Below, piece after piece: positions 27,260 to 36,967 of a stretch of DNA of 64,000 nt. The notes under the pieces are model-generated. The model ran no database searches, was not told the origin of the DNA, and saw only the letters and a list, made by a program, of their open reading frames with translations. How positions within the stretch are numbered: the stretch's first letter is position 1; each line of letters begins with the position of its first letter. Position numbers and translations under genes: made by a program. The stretch is taken from assembly GCA_903859815.1 (NCBI GenBank), contig CAIOOA010000299.1:1-64000 (forward strand). Reading direction: 5' to 3'. This DNA comes from an uncultured Methylococcaceae bacterium. Its GTDB lineage: Bacteria > Pseudomonadota > Gammaproteobacteria > Methylococcales > Methylococcaceae.

Positions 27260-28111
27260 TCAAAGCGGTTTTTCAAATCCCAAAATGCCATACTTGATGA
27301 CCCCTGCCCTGCTGGCGCATTCAATAAACAAGGTCTGCACGATGGCTGAAAGGCTGCGAAACGGAATTTGACGTTGCAGATCGTGAATAAAATCATAAGT
27401 CGGCAAAGTATTACGGGTGATGTCACGTTCTAGGCAAATGGAAAATCCAGTTTCAGAGGCCAAGTCTCGATACTGTTGAAAAGTGAACTGTACGTCGCAC
27501 TCTCCGTAAAATCCAATCGAGGCGGGCCAAGCTTTGATTAACCGAGCGGCAGGTCGCAACAGCGGAGTGCTGATAAAATCGGAAAGCGCTAGTTTTCCTC
27601 CCGGTTTCAAGACACGGAACGCTTCACGAAAAAAGTCAAGACGGTAGGGGAAATGAAAGATACATTCCACCGCCAACACCGAGTCAAACGAGGCATCGGC
27701 GAAAGGCAGGGAACAGGCATTGGCATTGACCCACCCCACTTGATTGCTGGCAAGCGGCGCTACTAGGCGCTTTGCCCTATGCAGTTGTCGCAGTTCGATG
27801 TTCAGTCCCTGCAAATCCATATTGATGAAGTGCTCGTTGAGACTGGCAATGGTTCCGCCAAATCCACAACCCACATCCAGCACCCTTTGCCCATCGCCCA
27901 CTTTGGCCGCTTGATAGACTAGCTGCGTCAATTCTTCCGCAGCTTCGGCAAATTGATGCGGGGTAGGGCATTTGCTTGGAGGAGTTTCCCAGTATCCCCA
28001 ATGCACATGCCGTCCAAAAGTTTGTTCAAGCACGGGATGTTGGTCCAATAGGCTCAACAACACATCAAAATAGGGTAAAGGGCGGCTTGATGGATTCATG
28101 CTAACTGCCAT
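27260..28111 (-). CDS. Class I SAM-dependent methyltransferase
   Basis: The product is 283 residues. Motif I VLDVGCGFGGTIASL binds SAM, SVLAVECIFHFPYR is motif II/III, and FRVLKPGGKLALSDF is the post-core strand typical of UbiE/tocopherol/sterol-type small-molecule methyltransferases. The substrate is unknown. Two possible starts exist (28111 or 28099); neither has a strong ribosome site. Confidence 0.85.
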   Translation of the reverse strand: MAVSMNPSSRPLPYFDVLLSLLDQHPVLEQTFGRHVHWGYWETPPSKCPTPHQFAEAAEELTQLVYQAAKVGDGQRVLDVGCGFGGTIASLNEHFINMDLQGLNIELRQLHRAKRLVAPLASNQVGWVNANACSLPFADASFDSVLAVECIFHFPYRLDFFREAFRVLKPGGKLALSDFISTPLLRPAARLIKAWPASIGFYGECDVQFTFQQYRDLASETGFSICLERDITRNTLPTYDFIHDLQRQIPFRSLSAIVQTLFIECASRAGVIKYGILGFEKPL

Positions 28112-28145
28112 CGGAGGGGTTGGTTTCTTAAACTTGGGTAATCAT

Positions 28146-28715
28146 TCAATCCAGAAAGGCTTCAACCTGAATTTTTATCTTAACATCGTTACCAATCATC
28201 GGCAGAAGGGCGGTCATGCCAAAATCACTGCGTTTGATCTGGGTGGAGGCATCAGCACCACAGACTTGGCGCTTACTGATCGGATGAACCCCGCAATTGA
28301 AATGTTCGATGGTCAACAGTACTGTTTTGCTCGTGCCGAGAAGAGTCAGGCTGCCTTCAGCGGCAATGGGTTCATCACCGCCGAATTTGATTTTGTTGGA
28401 ATTGAATGTAATGGTAGGGAATTTGGCGGTATTGAAGAACTCGGCCCCACGGAGTTTTTCCTCCAGTTCGGGCAATCCGGTGTCAATGGAATTCGCATCA
28501 ATAGTGATTTGGATGGAACCGGTTTCGTTTTTCGCATCTAAATTGATGATTCCATTGGTTAGGTCAAATCGTCCACGTTGGGTGGAAAACCCAATGTGGC
28601 TAATTTCAAAACTGGGAAACGTATGCTTGGAGTCTATGGTATAGCGTTCCGCCATAGAGTTCCCGGCAAAAGACATAAATACCACGGCGGCGACTAGGGA
28701 ATTCAGGGTTTTCAT
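28146..28715 (-). CDS. YceI-family periplasmic lipocalin-like protein
   Basis: The product is 189 residues with a signal peptide (cleaved near SMA-ERYTI). It has the YceI pattern YTIDSKHTFPSFEISHIGFS, GRFDLTNGIINLD, and FGMTALLPMIGNDVKIKIQ at the C-terminus. Family members bind isoprenoid-like lipids in the periplasm. A GGAG ribosome site lies upstream of the ATG. Confidence 0.92.
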   Translation of the reverse strand: MKTLNSLVAAVVFMSFAGNSMAERYTIDSKHTFPSFEISHIGFSTQRGRFDLTNGIINLDAKNETGSIQITIDANSIDTGLPELEEKLRGAEFFNTAKFPTITFNSNKIKFGGDEPIAAEGSLTLLGTSKTVLLTIEHFNCGVHPISKRQVCGADASTQIKRSDFGMTALLPMIGNDVKIKIQVEAFLD

Positions 28716-28832
28716 GGAAATTCTCCAAAAGTAAGACTTACACTATACGGTAGCGGTTTAATCGAAACAATCGATATAAAAGAAATTAGGCTATTGATTA
28801 ATAGTATCTTGGCCTGTCCAGCCCACTCGAAA

Positions 28833-29540
28833 CTATTTTGACATCAGTTGCAACTCGTTGTTTTCGTCATCCAAAGAGAAGCGAAATCGATTCAGAAAGC
28901 TCATGCCCAACAATCGTGTGCCATTGAGTTTTTGGTCGTTGATAAAACTGACAGTGACATTTTCCGCCGAAATATCACCGATGCGCACCGATTTGAGGAC
29001 TCCAGTTTTGACTGGGACTTGACCGGCAGCGGTTTGACTGACGCTGTTTCGCAGATTTTCCAAACTAAACCCCAAGCTTTGGATCATTGACTCTGGCAGA
29101 ACCAAGGTTGATGCCCCGGTGTCAACCATCAGGTTAGTGCTGATTTCAACATCGTTAGGACCGTAAAGTAAGGCTCTAACCTGGTGATGGGCTCCCATGC
29201 GTCGGGTTTTCACCGCACCGCTGCTTTTAGGTTTAGGGGCAACGTTTTTCTGGCTGGTGATTGACACGCGCTCGATTTTGACACCGCCGCCCACAATCAT
29301 AAAATTGTAATCAGCAAGCAATGAACTGATTTGCTGCCGAATGTCTCCTTCAGTTTGCTTGGAGGGTTCACTGCCGAGTTGTTCGAGTCCATCAATGTGA
29401 AATCTGTTTTCCTTGGCAAGGTTTTCCAGTTGTGTGCGCAGCGTGTCTGCCGAAGTTGCCGATGTGGGTGCAAACAGGCTCGCCACTGCAAGCGTAATGA
29501 CAATAAGCCAAGTTTTTTGGAAATTGCGATAATTAGCCAT
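28833..29540 (-). CDS. Retropepsin-like aspartic protease, exported
   Basis: The product is 235 residues from the ATG at 29540 (MANYRNFQKTW), beginning with a hydrophobic signal or anchor segment. The catalytic motif MVDTGASTLVLPESM lies near residue 144, and RLLGMSFLNRFRFSLDD closes the fold as in the bacterial clan-AA retropepsin family. One Asp per chain implies a homodimer. A middle segment (60-120) is of unknown role. It is divergent from gyrA. Confidence 0.85.
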   Translation of the reverse strand: MANYRNFQKTWLIVITLAVASLFAPTSATSADTLRTQLENLAKENRFHIDGLEQLGSEPSKQTEGDIRQQISSLLADYNFMIVGGGVKIERVSITSQKNVAPKPKSSGAVKTRRMGAHHQVRALLYGPNDVEISTNLMVDTGASTLVLPESMIQSLGFSLENLRNSVSQTAAGQVPVKTGVLKSVRIGDISAENVTVSFINDQKLNGTRLLGMSFLNRFRFSLDDENNELQLMSK

Positions 29541-29717
29541 TCTGAAGCCGATTTTGATGAAGAGCGAGCGCCAAATGATACTCCTAATGTTGAATGCGAC
29601 AAGCCTTCCATGGGCAGGTTGGGGCATGGAGGCAAACTAAAGCGAAAAGCAACAGGCAACCATTTAGATGATCTTTTGAGAATTGAGTTGCTAAAATCGC
29701 CGTCGGCTGTTTGCATT

Positions 29718-29726
29718 TGATATAAT
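29718..29726 (+). promoter_or_regulatory. Putative extended -10 promoter upstream of gyrA
   Basis: TGATATAAT is an exact extended -10 element, about 113 bases before the gyrA ATG. No matching -35 at 16-18 bases is visible, which is tolerated by extended -10 promoters. Confidence 0.45.
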
Positions 29727-29838
29727 TAGTGGAGTTGGCGCTTGCGCCATGGAGGGTTATGGAAAAAACAGCCACTCCGCCAAAAAAGGAAAGCGTTACC
29801 ACCGCTTTATTGCTCTGAATCGCAAAGTAACAGACCTG

Positions 29839-32442
29839 ATGTCCTCATTCGCCAAAGAAATCATCCCGGTAAATTTAGAAGATGAAATGAAGCAGTCCTA
29901 CTTGGATTACGCCATGAGTGTAATCGTAGGGCGTGCCCTTCCCGATGCCCGCGACGGCTTGAAGCCGGTGCATCGTCGGGTTCTATTCGCCATGCAAGAG
30001 TTGGGAAACGACTGGAACAAGCCCTATAAAAAATCCGCCCGCGTCGTCGGTGATGTGATCGGTAAATACCATCCCCACGGCGACTCTGCGGTTTACGACA
30101 CCATAGTCCGCATGGCCCAACCCTTTTCCTTGCGTTACATGCTAGTGGACGGGCAAGGCAACTTTGGTTCGGTGGATGGCGACCCGCCAGCCGCCATGCG
30201 TTACACCGAAGTGCGCATGTCTCGCATTGCCCATGACTTGCTGGCAGACCTTGACAAGGAAACCGTTGATTTTGTTCCCAACTACGATGAATCCGAGCGG
30301 GAACCTTCGGTGCTGCCCACAAGGATTCCGAATTTGCTGATTAATGGCTCGGCCGGTATCGCGGTCGGCATGGCGACTAATATACCGCCGCACAATCTGA
30401 CCGAAGTGATTGGAGCCTGTCTGGCGCTGATTGAAGACCCCGAAGTCAGCATCCATGATCTGATGAAACATATTCCCGGCCCGGACTTCCCCACTTATGG
30501 CGTCATCAACGGGGCCAGCGGCATACGCGAGGCTTACCTCACTGGACGTGGTCGCATTTATTTAAGAGCCCGTTGCCAGTTTGAAGGCGAGGAAGGCGGT
30601 AGGCAGAGCATCATCGTCAACGAATTGCCTTATCAGGTCAACAAAGCCCGTTTGTTGGAAAAAATTGCCGAATTGGTGAAAGACGGCAAACTAGAAGGAA
30701 TTTCAGGATTGCGTGACGAGTCAGACAAGGACGGCATGAGGATGGTGATCGAGTTACGCCGTAACGAAGTGCCTGAAGTGGTGCTGAACAATTTGTTCCA
30801 GCAAACCCAAATGGGGACGGTGTTCGGCATCAACATGGTGGCTTTGCTGGATGGCCGTCCGCGATGCATGAATCTGAAGGAATTATTGGAAGCCTTCATC
30901 GATCATCGCCGCGAAGTGGTCACCCGCCGCACCGTATTTGAATTGCGCAAGGCAAGGGATCGCGCCCATATCTTGGAAGGCCAAGCGGTGGCGCTGGCCA
31001 ACATTGATGAAATCATCGAACTCATCAAATCCTCGCCGACCCCGGCGGAAGCTAAGGAACGGATGTTGGCACGGGTTTGGCAGCCGGGAGTCGTATCGGA
31101 ATTATTGGAACGGGCCGATGAAGCTTCGCGTTCCCGTCCTGAGAATTTAGATGCCATCTTTGGGCTGAACGAGGGCAGCTATCGGCTTTCGCCGGTACAA
31201 GCCCAAGCCATTCTTGACCTGCGCTTGCATCGTCTGACCGGCTTGGAGCAGGACAAGATCATTGATGAATACAAGGTCTTGCTCGGGCAAATCGACGAAT
31301 TGTTGCGGATTCTGGGCGATGACAATAGGCTGATGGAAGTGATACGCGAAGAATTGGAAGCAGTACGCGACCAGTTTGGCGACAAACGCCGCACTGAGAT
31401 TGTACAAGACCGTTTGGACTTGTCTGCTGCCGATCTCATCACCGAAGAAGACATGGTGGTAACAGTCTCACACGAAGGATACGTCAAGTCGCAACCATTG
31501 ACCGACTACCGCTCGCAGCGTCGTGGCGGGCGTGGCAAGCAAGCCGCACCAACCAAAGAAGAAGATTATATTGAAAAGCTGATCGTTGCCAACACCCATG
31601 ACACGATTCTATGCTTCTCCAGCACCGGCAAAGTATACTGGCTCAAGGTCTATGATTTGCCGGTTGCCAGCCGCACCGCACGGGGTAGGCCGTTTGTCAA
31701 TTTGCTGCCGTTGGCGGAAGGCGAGCGCATCAACGCCATATTGCCGGTGCGCGAGTTTGACGACAAACATTACATCTTCATGGCGACGACTTCGGCCACG
31801 GTCAAGAAAGTACCACTCAATGAATTCGAACGGCAGAGACAGACCGGCAAGATAGCCATCGAACTGCGCGAAGACGATCATCTGGTCAATGTCGCCATCA
31901 CCAACGGCGAGCAAGATGTGTTGCTATTCAGCAGTGACGGCAAAGTGGTTTGCTTTAAAGAAACCGATGTCCGTTCCATGGGTCGCACAGCCACGGGTGT
32001 GCGCGGCATGACTTTGAAGGAAGGCCAAAAAGTCATCGCTCTGATTATTTCCACCAGTGGCACGGTGCTGAACATCACCGAAAATGGCTATGGCAAGCGC
32101 ACGGCTTTGGAAGAATTCCCCCGTCACAATCGCGGAGGCCAAGGCGTTATTTCGATTCAAACCTCCGCCCGTAATGGCGCACTCGTCGGTGCGACCTTGG
32201 TTGAAGACACCGATGAAATCATGATTATCACCGATGCAGGTACGCTGGTACGCACTCGAGTCGATGAAATATCGGTTGTGGGGAGAAATACCCAAGGCGT
32301 GACCGTCATCAAACTGAACCAAGGTGAAAAAGTCGTCGGCGTAGACAGGATTGCCAATTTGCCAGAGGGAGAAGAAGAAAGTGTTGAGACAGATGAATCT
32401 TCCAGCGTTGAAATTGATGAACCGCCTACTGACGGAGAATAG
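29839..32442 (+). CDS. gyrA: DNA gyrase subunit A
   Basis: The product is 867 residues from the ATG at 29839 (MSSFAKEI), giving exact E. coli numbering. It has [18 protein letters not shown] with Ser83 and Asp87 (quinolone-sensitive residues), catalytic Tyr122 in AMRYTE, and the GyrA-box-type RRGGRGKQA (about 560) starting the DNA-wrapping C-terminal domain, which has several pinwheel repeats and ends in an acidic tail. The open frame extends 30 codons upstream but without homology. The usual downstream neighbour serC is displaced by the 5.8 kb island. Confidence 0.97.
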   Translation: MSSFAKEIIPVNLEDEMKQSYLDYAMSVIVGRALPDARDGLKPVHRRVLFAMQELGNDWNKPYKKSARVVGDVIGKYHPHGDSAVYDTIVRMAQPFSLRYMLVDGQGNFGSVDGDPPAAMRYTEVRMSRIAHDLLADLDKETVDFVPNYDESEREPSVLPTRIPNLLINGSAGIAVGMATNIPPHNLTEVIGACLALIEDPEVSIHDLMKHIPGPDFPTYGVINGASGIREAYLTGRGRIYLRARCQFEGEEGGRQSIIVNELPYQVNKARLLEKIAELVKDGKLEGISGLRDESDKDGMRMVIELRRNEVPEVVLNNLFQQTQMGTVFGINMVALLDGRPRCMNLKELLEAFIDHRREVVTRRTVFELRKARDRAHILEGQAVALANIDEIIELIKSSPTPAEAKERMLARVWQPGVVSELLERADEASRSRPENLDAIFGLNEGSYRLSPVQAQAILDLRLHRLTGLEQDKIIDEYKVLLGQIDELLRILGDDNRLMEVIREELEAVRDQFGDKRRTEIVQDRLDLSAADLITEEDMVVTVSHEGYVKSQPLTDYRSQRRGGRGKQAAPTKEEDYIEKLIVANTHDTILCFSSTGKVYWLKVYDLPVASRTARGRPFVNLLPLAEGERINAILPVREFDDKHYIFMATTSATVKKVPLNEFERQRQTGKIAIELREDDHLVNVAITNGEQDVLLFSSDGKVVCFKETDVRSMGRTATGVRGMTLKEGQKVIALIISTSGTVLNITENGYGKRTALEEFPRHNRGGQGVISIQTSARNGALVGATLVEDTDEIMIITDAGTLVRTRVDEISVVGRNTQGVTVIKLNQGEKVVGVDRIANLPEGEEESVETDESSSVEIDEPPTDGE

Positions 32443-32527
32443 TTTTTGCTGGTTCCCAAACTCTTGATTGGCAACCTAGGTCTAAGAAGTCTGCGCCTCT
32501 GAAACATTAACTATATGGGTATCCGCC

Positions 32528-32788
32528 ATGGCAGATAACATAGAATATTTGATACTTGAACAATTTCGAGCGATGCGAAATCAAATCGAAGGATTGCAGA
32601 CGGAAATGCGCAACGAGTTCAGTGATGTCAAACACCGGATTAACCGTTTAGAATCCGCAGTAGCCGGGATTCGGCGTGATGAAGCAGGAACTAGCGAAGA
32701 TATTGCACGGCAGCAATCCAGTATTGACAGGCTCAAAGAACGCATAGACAAGATAGAACGCCGGCTGGAAATATCTGCACTAGAATAA
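32528..32788 (+). CDS. Small coiled-coil protein
   Basis: The product is 86 residues, almost entirely heptad-patterned (LILEQFRAMRNQIEGLQTEM ... IDRLKERIDKIERRLEI) and therefore a predicted coiled coil. Similar short proteins are frequent near toxin-antitoxin genes, but no function is assigned. It is the first gene of the island after gyrA. Confidence 0.6.
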   Translation: MADNIEYLILEQFRAMRNQIEGLQTEMRNEFSDVKHRINRLESAVAGIRRDEAGTSEDIARQQSSIDRLKERIDKIERRLEISALE

Positions 32789-32800
32789 TGATTAGGCTCC

Positions 32801-33028
32801 ATGAACGAATATCATGTTTTTGCCGTTTGGGACGAAGAAGCCAAGGTTTGGGCTGCCACTAGCGATGATGTGCCGGAGCTTGCCACGGAAGCAAAAACAG
32901 TGGAATTATTATTGGGTAAACTTCGTATCATGATCCCGGAGTTATTGCTGCTAAGTGGGTATAAAACACAGTCAGAGATACGCTTTCACCTGCATACCGA
33001 TTGCGTTGTTGTAACGGGGCCAGTCTGA
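32801..33028 (+). CDS. DUF1902 antitoxin-like protein (HicB-type fold)
   Basis: The product is 75 residues with the pattern YHVFAVWDEEAKVWAATSDD and the partial HicB-like fold of DUF1902. Its stop is one base before the start of the HicA-like gene, so the two are likely translated together. DUF1902 proteins commonly precede HicA toxins and are presumed antitoxins. Confidence 0.8.
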   Translation: MNEYHVFAVWDEEAKVWAATSDDVPELATEAKTVELLLGKLRIMIPELLLLSGYKTQSEIRFHLHTDCVVVTGPV

Positions 33029-33029
33029 A

Positions 33030-33224
33030 GTGAAGAGTTTCACACACGAACTCAAGGCGATTTTGAGAAGATCGGGTTGCCATTTCATTTGCGTCGGGAA
33101 GTTAGACCATTCGATATGGTTTAGCCCAATCAATGGCATTCCGTTTGTGGTGGACAATACCATCAAATCCCGTAATACCGCTAATGCGGTTTTGAAGCAG
33201 GCGGGGTTGGGGAAGGCATTCTGA
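33030..33224 (+). CDS. HicA-family mRNA interferase toxin
   Basis: The product is 64 residues starting with GTG directly after the antitoxin stop. KSFTHELKAILRRSGCHFIC, GKLDHSIWFSPINGIPF and KSRNTANAVLKQAGL follow the HicA dsRBD-like fold. The usual catalytic His (in GSHH of other HicA proteins) is represented by the His of KLDHSIW. Predicted to cleave mRNA when free. Confidence 0.78.
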   Translation: MKSFTHELKAILRRSGCHFICVGKLDHSIWFSPINGIPFVVDNTIKSRNTANAVLKQAGLGKAF

Positions 33225-33247
33225 CTAATCCATTTAAAATGCGCGAA

Positions 33248-33442
33248 ATGAATATTCATTTTCAGTATAAAGGTTATTTCGGGTCGGCAGAAGTCAATCT
33301 CGTAGACAATATTCTATATGGTAAATTATTATTTATTAATGATATTGTCACCTACGTTGCCGAAACTCCAAAAAAACTGGAAGTTGCATTTCGAGAAGCG
33401 GTTGATGACTACCTACAAACCTGTGCAGAGTTGGGTGACTAA
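33248..33442 (+). CDS. HicB-family antitoxin without adjacent cognate toxin
   Basis: The product is 64 residues: MNIHFQYKGYFGSAEVNLVD, YGKLLFINDIVTYVAETP and FREAVDDYLQTCAELG match the short HicB partial RNase H fold. A typical HicB of this type follows its own HicA. Here the upstream HicA already has a DUF1902 partner, so this one may be an orphan or may replace that function. Confidence 0.82.
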   Translation: MNIHFQYKGYFGSAEVNLVDNILYGKLLFINDIVTYVAETPKKLEVAFREAVDDYLQTCAELGD

Positions 33443-33543
33443 CCTAATGTACCCTACTCAACCACATCTTCATTATCCAATAAGGTTATAATCCCTAGCG
33501 GAAGAAATGCGGCAGAGATGAGCCAGAGGGCACATAAAATTTG

Positions 33544-33648
33544 ATGCGTAATGAATGGAATAATTCGTTGGAATACGCTAAATCGCTATTTTGCCCTGCG
33601 CGGGATGAACTTCAAGCAGAATTATTCGAGGCGTGGAATGCGTACTTC
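33544..33648 (+). pseudogene. 3' remnant of a DUF4160-type gene
   Basis: A 34-codon frame ends RDELQAELFEAWNAYFTD, close to the usual C-terminus of DUF4160 proteins ('..L.EAWNEYF'), which normally precede DUF2442. Its first half instead overlaps a 30-base sequence also found near 60112. It overlaps the DUF2442 start by 11 bases, as an intact pair would. I read it as a truncated partner; the family call rests on about 18 residues. Confidence 0.45.
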
Positions 33649-33940
33649 ACCGATTGAACTAGAAATCCCAAATGCCGAAAATATTATTGTGACCGATGAC
33701 ACCTTATCAGTGGATTTGAGTGACGGTCGCACTATTTCTGTTCCCCTTATCTGGTATCCCCGCCTTGCTCATGCTTCGTCTGTTGAGCGAAATAACTGGC
33801 GTTTGATTGGTAAAGGGATAGGCATCCATTGGGAAGATGTTGATGAGGATATTAGTGTTGAAGGCTTGTTATTGAGTCGAGCATCGGGGGAGAGTCAGAG
33901 GTCGCTGGCTAGGTGGTTAGAAAGTCGTGCCCAACAATAA
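33638..33940 (+). CDS. DUF2442 protein (toxin-antitoxin associated)
   Basis: The product is 100 residues from the ATG at 33638 (MRTSPIELEIPNAEN), after an AGGCGTGGA ribosome-like site. ISVPLIWYPRLAHASSVERN and WEDVDEDISVEGLLLSRASG are the DUF2442 core. Family members usually pair with DUF4160, here only a remnant. It overlaps the possible GTG start of the following HigA gene. Confidence 0.85.
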   Translation: MRTSPIELEIPNAENIIVTDDTLSVDLSDGRTISVPLIWYPRLAHASSVERNNWRLIGKGIGIHWEDVDEDISVEGLLLSRASGESQRSLARWLESRAQQ

Positions 33941-33941
33941 T

Positions 33942-34232
33942 ATGCGTCCTATCCATCCCGGAGAAATTTTAAGAGAAGAATTTTTGATACCTCTTACCGT
34001 GAGTTCCGAAAACTTGGCCAAATCTTTGAAAATTCCTGTGTCATCAGTGGACGGCATCATAAGCGAGACATGCCCAATCTTACCAGATCTTGCATTACGT
34101 CTTGCCCGATATTTTGGCTCAAGTCCTGAGCTTTGGATGGATTTGCAGACATCCTATGACTTACGCAAAACCCGGCAACAAATATCGTCTACCATTGAAC
34201 ATGAGGTTTTTCCAAGGGATAGGGCGGCGTAG
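33942..34232 (+). CDS. HigA-family antitoxin, apparently orphan
   Basis: The product is 96 residues from the ATG (a GTG at 33927 is possible). MRPIHPGEILREEFLIPL and an XRE-type helix-turn-helix (ENLAKSLKIPVSSVDGIISE) followed by LALRLARYFGSSPELWMDLQ identify it as a HigA/VapI-type antitoxin. A HigB-type toxin is normally just upstream; here DUF2442 occupies that place. Confidence 0.85.
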   Translation: MRPIHPGEILREEFLIPLTVSSENLAKSLKIPVSSVDGIISETCPILPDLALRLARYFGSSPELWMDLQTSYDLRKTRQQISSTIEHEVFPRDRAA

Positions 34233-34384
34233 CCAGCGTAGTCTAAGGCTCAATCGGATAAGAGTAACACCAACCCCGGATTCTACTTTGTTTTATTCGA
34301 GGTACTTGCTAAATATAATAAAACCTTTTTAGTCTAGAAAGATAATTTTGATACAGAATATTAGACATTTTTTGGAGATTTGTT

Positions 34385-35836
34385 ATGGGAAAAGCAATAA
34401 TTGAACCATCTGTAGATGAATTATATTCACAAATGATAAAGTTAAATGAATTGGCGGTAATAAAAATTGTTAATAAAGGTACTAAATTTGATTTGTGTGA
34501 AAATGCAATTTATATTCCGTTGGCTGGTTACAGTCATGTATTAACGTGTCAAAATGATATGGTTGAGCATGATAACTATGCCCAAGCTATCATTAATAAT
34601 CTGTCGTTTGCCGGTTTTGTAGCCAATTTTTTAAACTCAGATTATGGTAAAAAGTTACGTTACTCATACAAGGACGGAGTAATCAATAGCAAACCTAATA
34701 TTAAAGACTTATCAGAAATACCCATATCTATTCCATCATTGGTTGATCAGAAATTATTATTGGGTATTGATACAAATATTTCTGAAAAAAAAACAAATCT
34801 ACTCGTAATTTTAAATGAGCTAGAGGAAATGCGTCGAAAAGTTTGGGCCGAACCTTCGACAATACTAGATGAAGCAAAAAAATTAGATGATCTAGAATTA
34901 AATTCAAATACCAAACACAGTGATGAGTCAATTGAGAAATGGATTGAACGTTTACCTTTTCCGCTTGCATCAATTCTTCGAAAATGGTTTGCTACAAATG
35001 AAAAAGACTTAAAAAATAGGCATGACCATTTACTTCATTTTTTTGAAGCCACTGCTGAGTTTATAGGGGTAATTTTCTTGAGTGCATACAGTAATTTTGA
35101 TCGTTTTGACGATTGTAAAAAAGGACTAAAAAATGCCATGAAAAACCAGAATCTTGTATTCGAGAGGGCGACATTTGGTACATGGAAATGCGTAGTTGAA
35201 TATTTTGGAAAACAAACTCGGATTTTACTTTCAGAAAATGGTAAAGATCAAGCAAAAATCGATCGAGACAAGGAAACTCTTAGAGTTCTATTTTCAGACA
35301 TTAAATTGGCCAAAGTTTTAAGTCACACAAAAATAACCGATATATTATCAGCTACTAATAAAATGCGGAATGACTGGACTGGACATGGTGGTGTAGTAGG
35401 GGATGAAGAAGTAATAAACAGAAATCAACAGTTAAATCTAAAATTACAAGAATTACGTACCGAATTTGAAGATATATGGGAAAAGTTTGAATTAATACAA
35501 TGCAAAGGATCTCAAAAGAAAAAACATGATTACCATAATGATGTTGATATCCTAAACGGAAGTAATAGTACATTTATTAATTCTAGCAAAACAATGGATG
35601 ATTGTTTAGATGTGGAAGAGCTTTATATTGTCGGCAAAAATTCAAGGTCTGCGCTTAAGTTATTACCATTTTTGAAATTAGGCAGTTCTCCTTCAACTGT
35701 AAAAAATGCATTTTATTTTTTTAATAAAATTGAAAAAAATGGTGCAAGGTATATTTCTTATCATTTTGAAAATGCTTCGGAGCTTATAATAAGTTCTACT
35801 GATATTGAAGAAACAATCAAACTATTGACGGAATAG
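34385..35836 (+). CDS. AT-rich protein: HsdS-like N-terminal part and HEPN-like Rx5H domain
   Basis: The product is 483 residues with base composition far richer in A/T than the flanking genes. Residues ~70-155 resemble the C-terminal half of a type I specificity target-recognition domain with its helix (NLSFAGFVANFLNSDYGKKL, IPISIPSLVDQKLLL). Residues ~205-365 are helical and contain RHDHLLHFFEATAEF and MRNDWTGHGG; R328 and H334 form an Rx5H motif typical of HEPN ribonucleases. The end (LPFLKLGSSPSTVKNAFYFF) resembles tails of some N-6 methylase-fused restriction proteins. No methylase or translocase gene is next to it. I infer a defence-related, possibly decayed or stand-alone system. Confidence 0.65.
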   Translation: MGKAIIEPSVDELYSQMIKLNELAVIKIVNKGTKFDLCENAIYIPLAGYSHVLTCQNDMVEHDNYAQAIINNLSFAGFVANFLNSDYGKKLRYSYKDGVINSKPNIKDLSEIPISIPSLVDQKLLLGIDTNISEKKTNLLVILNELEEMRRKVWAEPSTILDEAKKLDDLELNSNTKHSDESIEKWIERLPFPLASILRKWFATNEKDLKNRHDHLLHFFEATAEFIGVIFLSAYSNFDRFDDCKKGLKNAMKNQNLVFERATFGTWKCVVEYFGKQTRILLSENGKDQAKIDRDKETLRVLFSDIKLAKVLSHTKITDILSATNKMRNDWTGHGGVVGDEEVINRNQQLNLKLQELRTEFEDIWEKFELIQCKGSQKKKHDYHNDVDILNGSNSTFINSSKTMDDCLDVEELYIVGKNSRSALKLLPFLKLGSSPSTVKNAFYFFNKIEKNGARYISYHFENASELIISSTDIEETIKLLTE

Positions 35837-36065
35837 TTTAAGGCCGTAAGGCGAAACCATGGATGGGTTCTGCTGAATGGGAAATATGTATGAATTTCGT
35901 CAAGCTGGGCAGATGCGTCCACTTTTCGGCGGATCACATCTCTGTATCCGCCCTACAATAAACCACTATGAAACACCGCATAGATACCAAGATGGTACGG
36001 TAGAGTGGGTAAACGGCTTAATCATTCGTCCATGCGCTATATTGTAAAAATACGGCAATAATAAC

Positions 36066-36374
36066 ATGCGGGTCATCGCAAAAAGCACATTGAAGAAGTT
36101 CTGGACTCAAGCCGATTATCGAGATGCCCAAGGCCCGCTTGAAAGTTGGTATGAAGAAACACTTAAAGCCGATTGGAAATCTCCGCAAGCGATAAAAGCA
36201 CAATACCGTAACGCAAGCATCTGTGGAAATAATCGAGTAGTGTTTAATATCGGTGGAAATAAATACCGACTGGTGGTTGAAATGCAATATCAAGCCAGCA
36301 TAGCTTGGGTGAAGTTCATCGGAACTCATAAACAGTATGATAAAATAGATGTGGAGAATGTCAATGAATATTAA
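36066..36374 (+). CDS. higB: HigB-family toxin
   Basis: The product is 102 residues. RVIAKSTLKKFWTQADYRDA, NNRVVFNIGGNKYRLVVEM and VKFIGTHKQYDKID match the RelE-like HigB group whose partner follows the toxin. It is predicted to cleave ribosome-bound mRNA. The toxin-first order is usual for higBA. Start and overlap with higA are clear. Confidence 0.9.
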   Translation: MRVIAKSTLKKFWTQADYRDAQGPLESWYEETLKADWKSPQAIKAQYRNASICGNNRVVFNIGGNKYRLVVEMQYQASIAWVKFIGTHKQYDKIDVENVNEY

Positions 36375-36723
36375 ACCTATCCGAAATGATGATGATTTAG
36401 CCGCCGCCTTCAGTCAACTTGAAGCCGTATTTCAATCCGAGGCAGGAACTCCTGAATCCGATGAGAGAGATATTATCGTGACATTAATTGAGGCTTATGA
36501 AAATATCCATTATGCGATTGCCCCACCCGACCCCATAGAAGCCATTAAGTTTAGGATGGAACAACAGGGTTTAACCATCCGCGACTTGGAGGCTTATATC
36601 GGTAGCAGTAGGCGAGTTTCCGACGTACTGAACCGTAAGCGTCCTTTGAGTCTTACGATGGTTAAACGTTTGCACGACGGATTGCGAATTCCTTATGAAA
36701 GTTTGCTGAATAGCCCCAACTGA
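36364..36723 (+). CDS. higA: HigA-family antitoxin
   Basis: The product is 119 residues from the ATG at 36364 (GGAG 9 bases upstream), overlapping higB by 11 bases. The N-terminal part is acidic; the C-terminal helix-turn-helix is IKFRMEQQGLTIRDLEAYIG with SSRRVSDVLNRKRPLSLTM. It is the COG5499-type HigA that binds HigB and represses the operon. Confidence 0.9.
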   Translation: MNIKPIRNDDDLAAAFSQLEAVFQSEAGTPESDERDIIVTLIEAYENIHYAIAPPDPIEAIKFRMEQQGLTIRDLEAYIGSSRRVSDVLNRKRPLSLTMVKRLHDGLRIPYESLLNSPN

Positions 36724-36967
36724 AGACAGCCTTCCTTTCCTAAGAGCCACAGGATGGGCTGAACTTACGAAGCCCCCTTAATTCGCAAACCTCCAAGCAA
36801 AGAAAGCACAGAAAATGACTCAAGTTTAGATTAACCAATAACCCAATTAAACCGAAATAGCCTCCCTGCAAATACAAGAATTCTTAAAACTCAAAGAATG
36901 GATTAGGAATATTGGGACAGGCAAATCGCACCAAAATTGAAAAATATTTGTCTATGAGGATATATTG

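Noticed and set aside
29749-29838. 30-codon N-terminal extension of gyrA
   Set aside because: GyrA homology starts exactly at MSSFAKEI, where numbering matches E. coli; the extension covers the leader.
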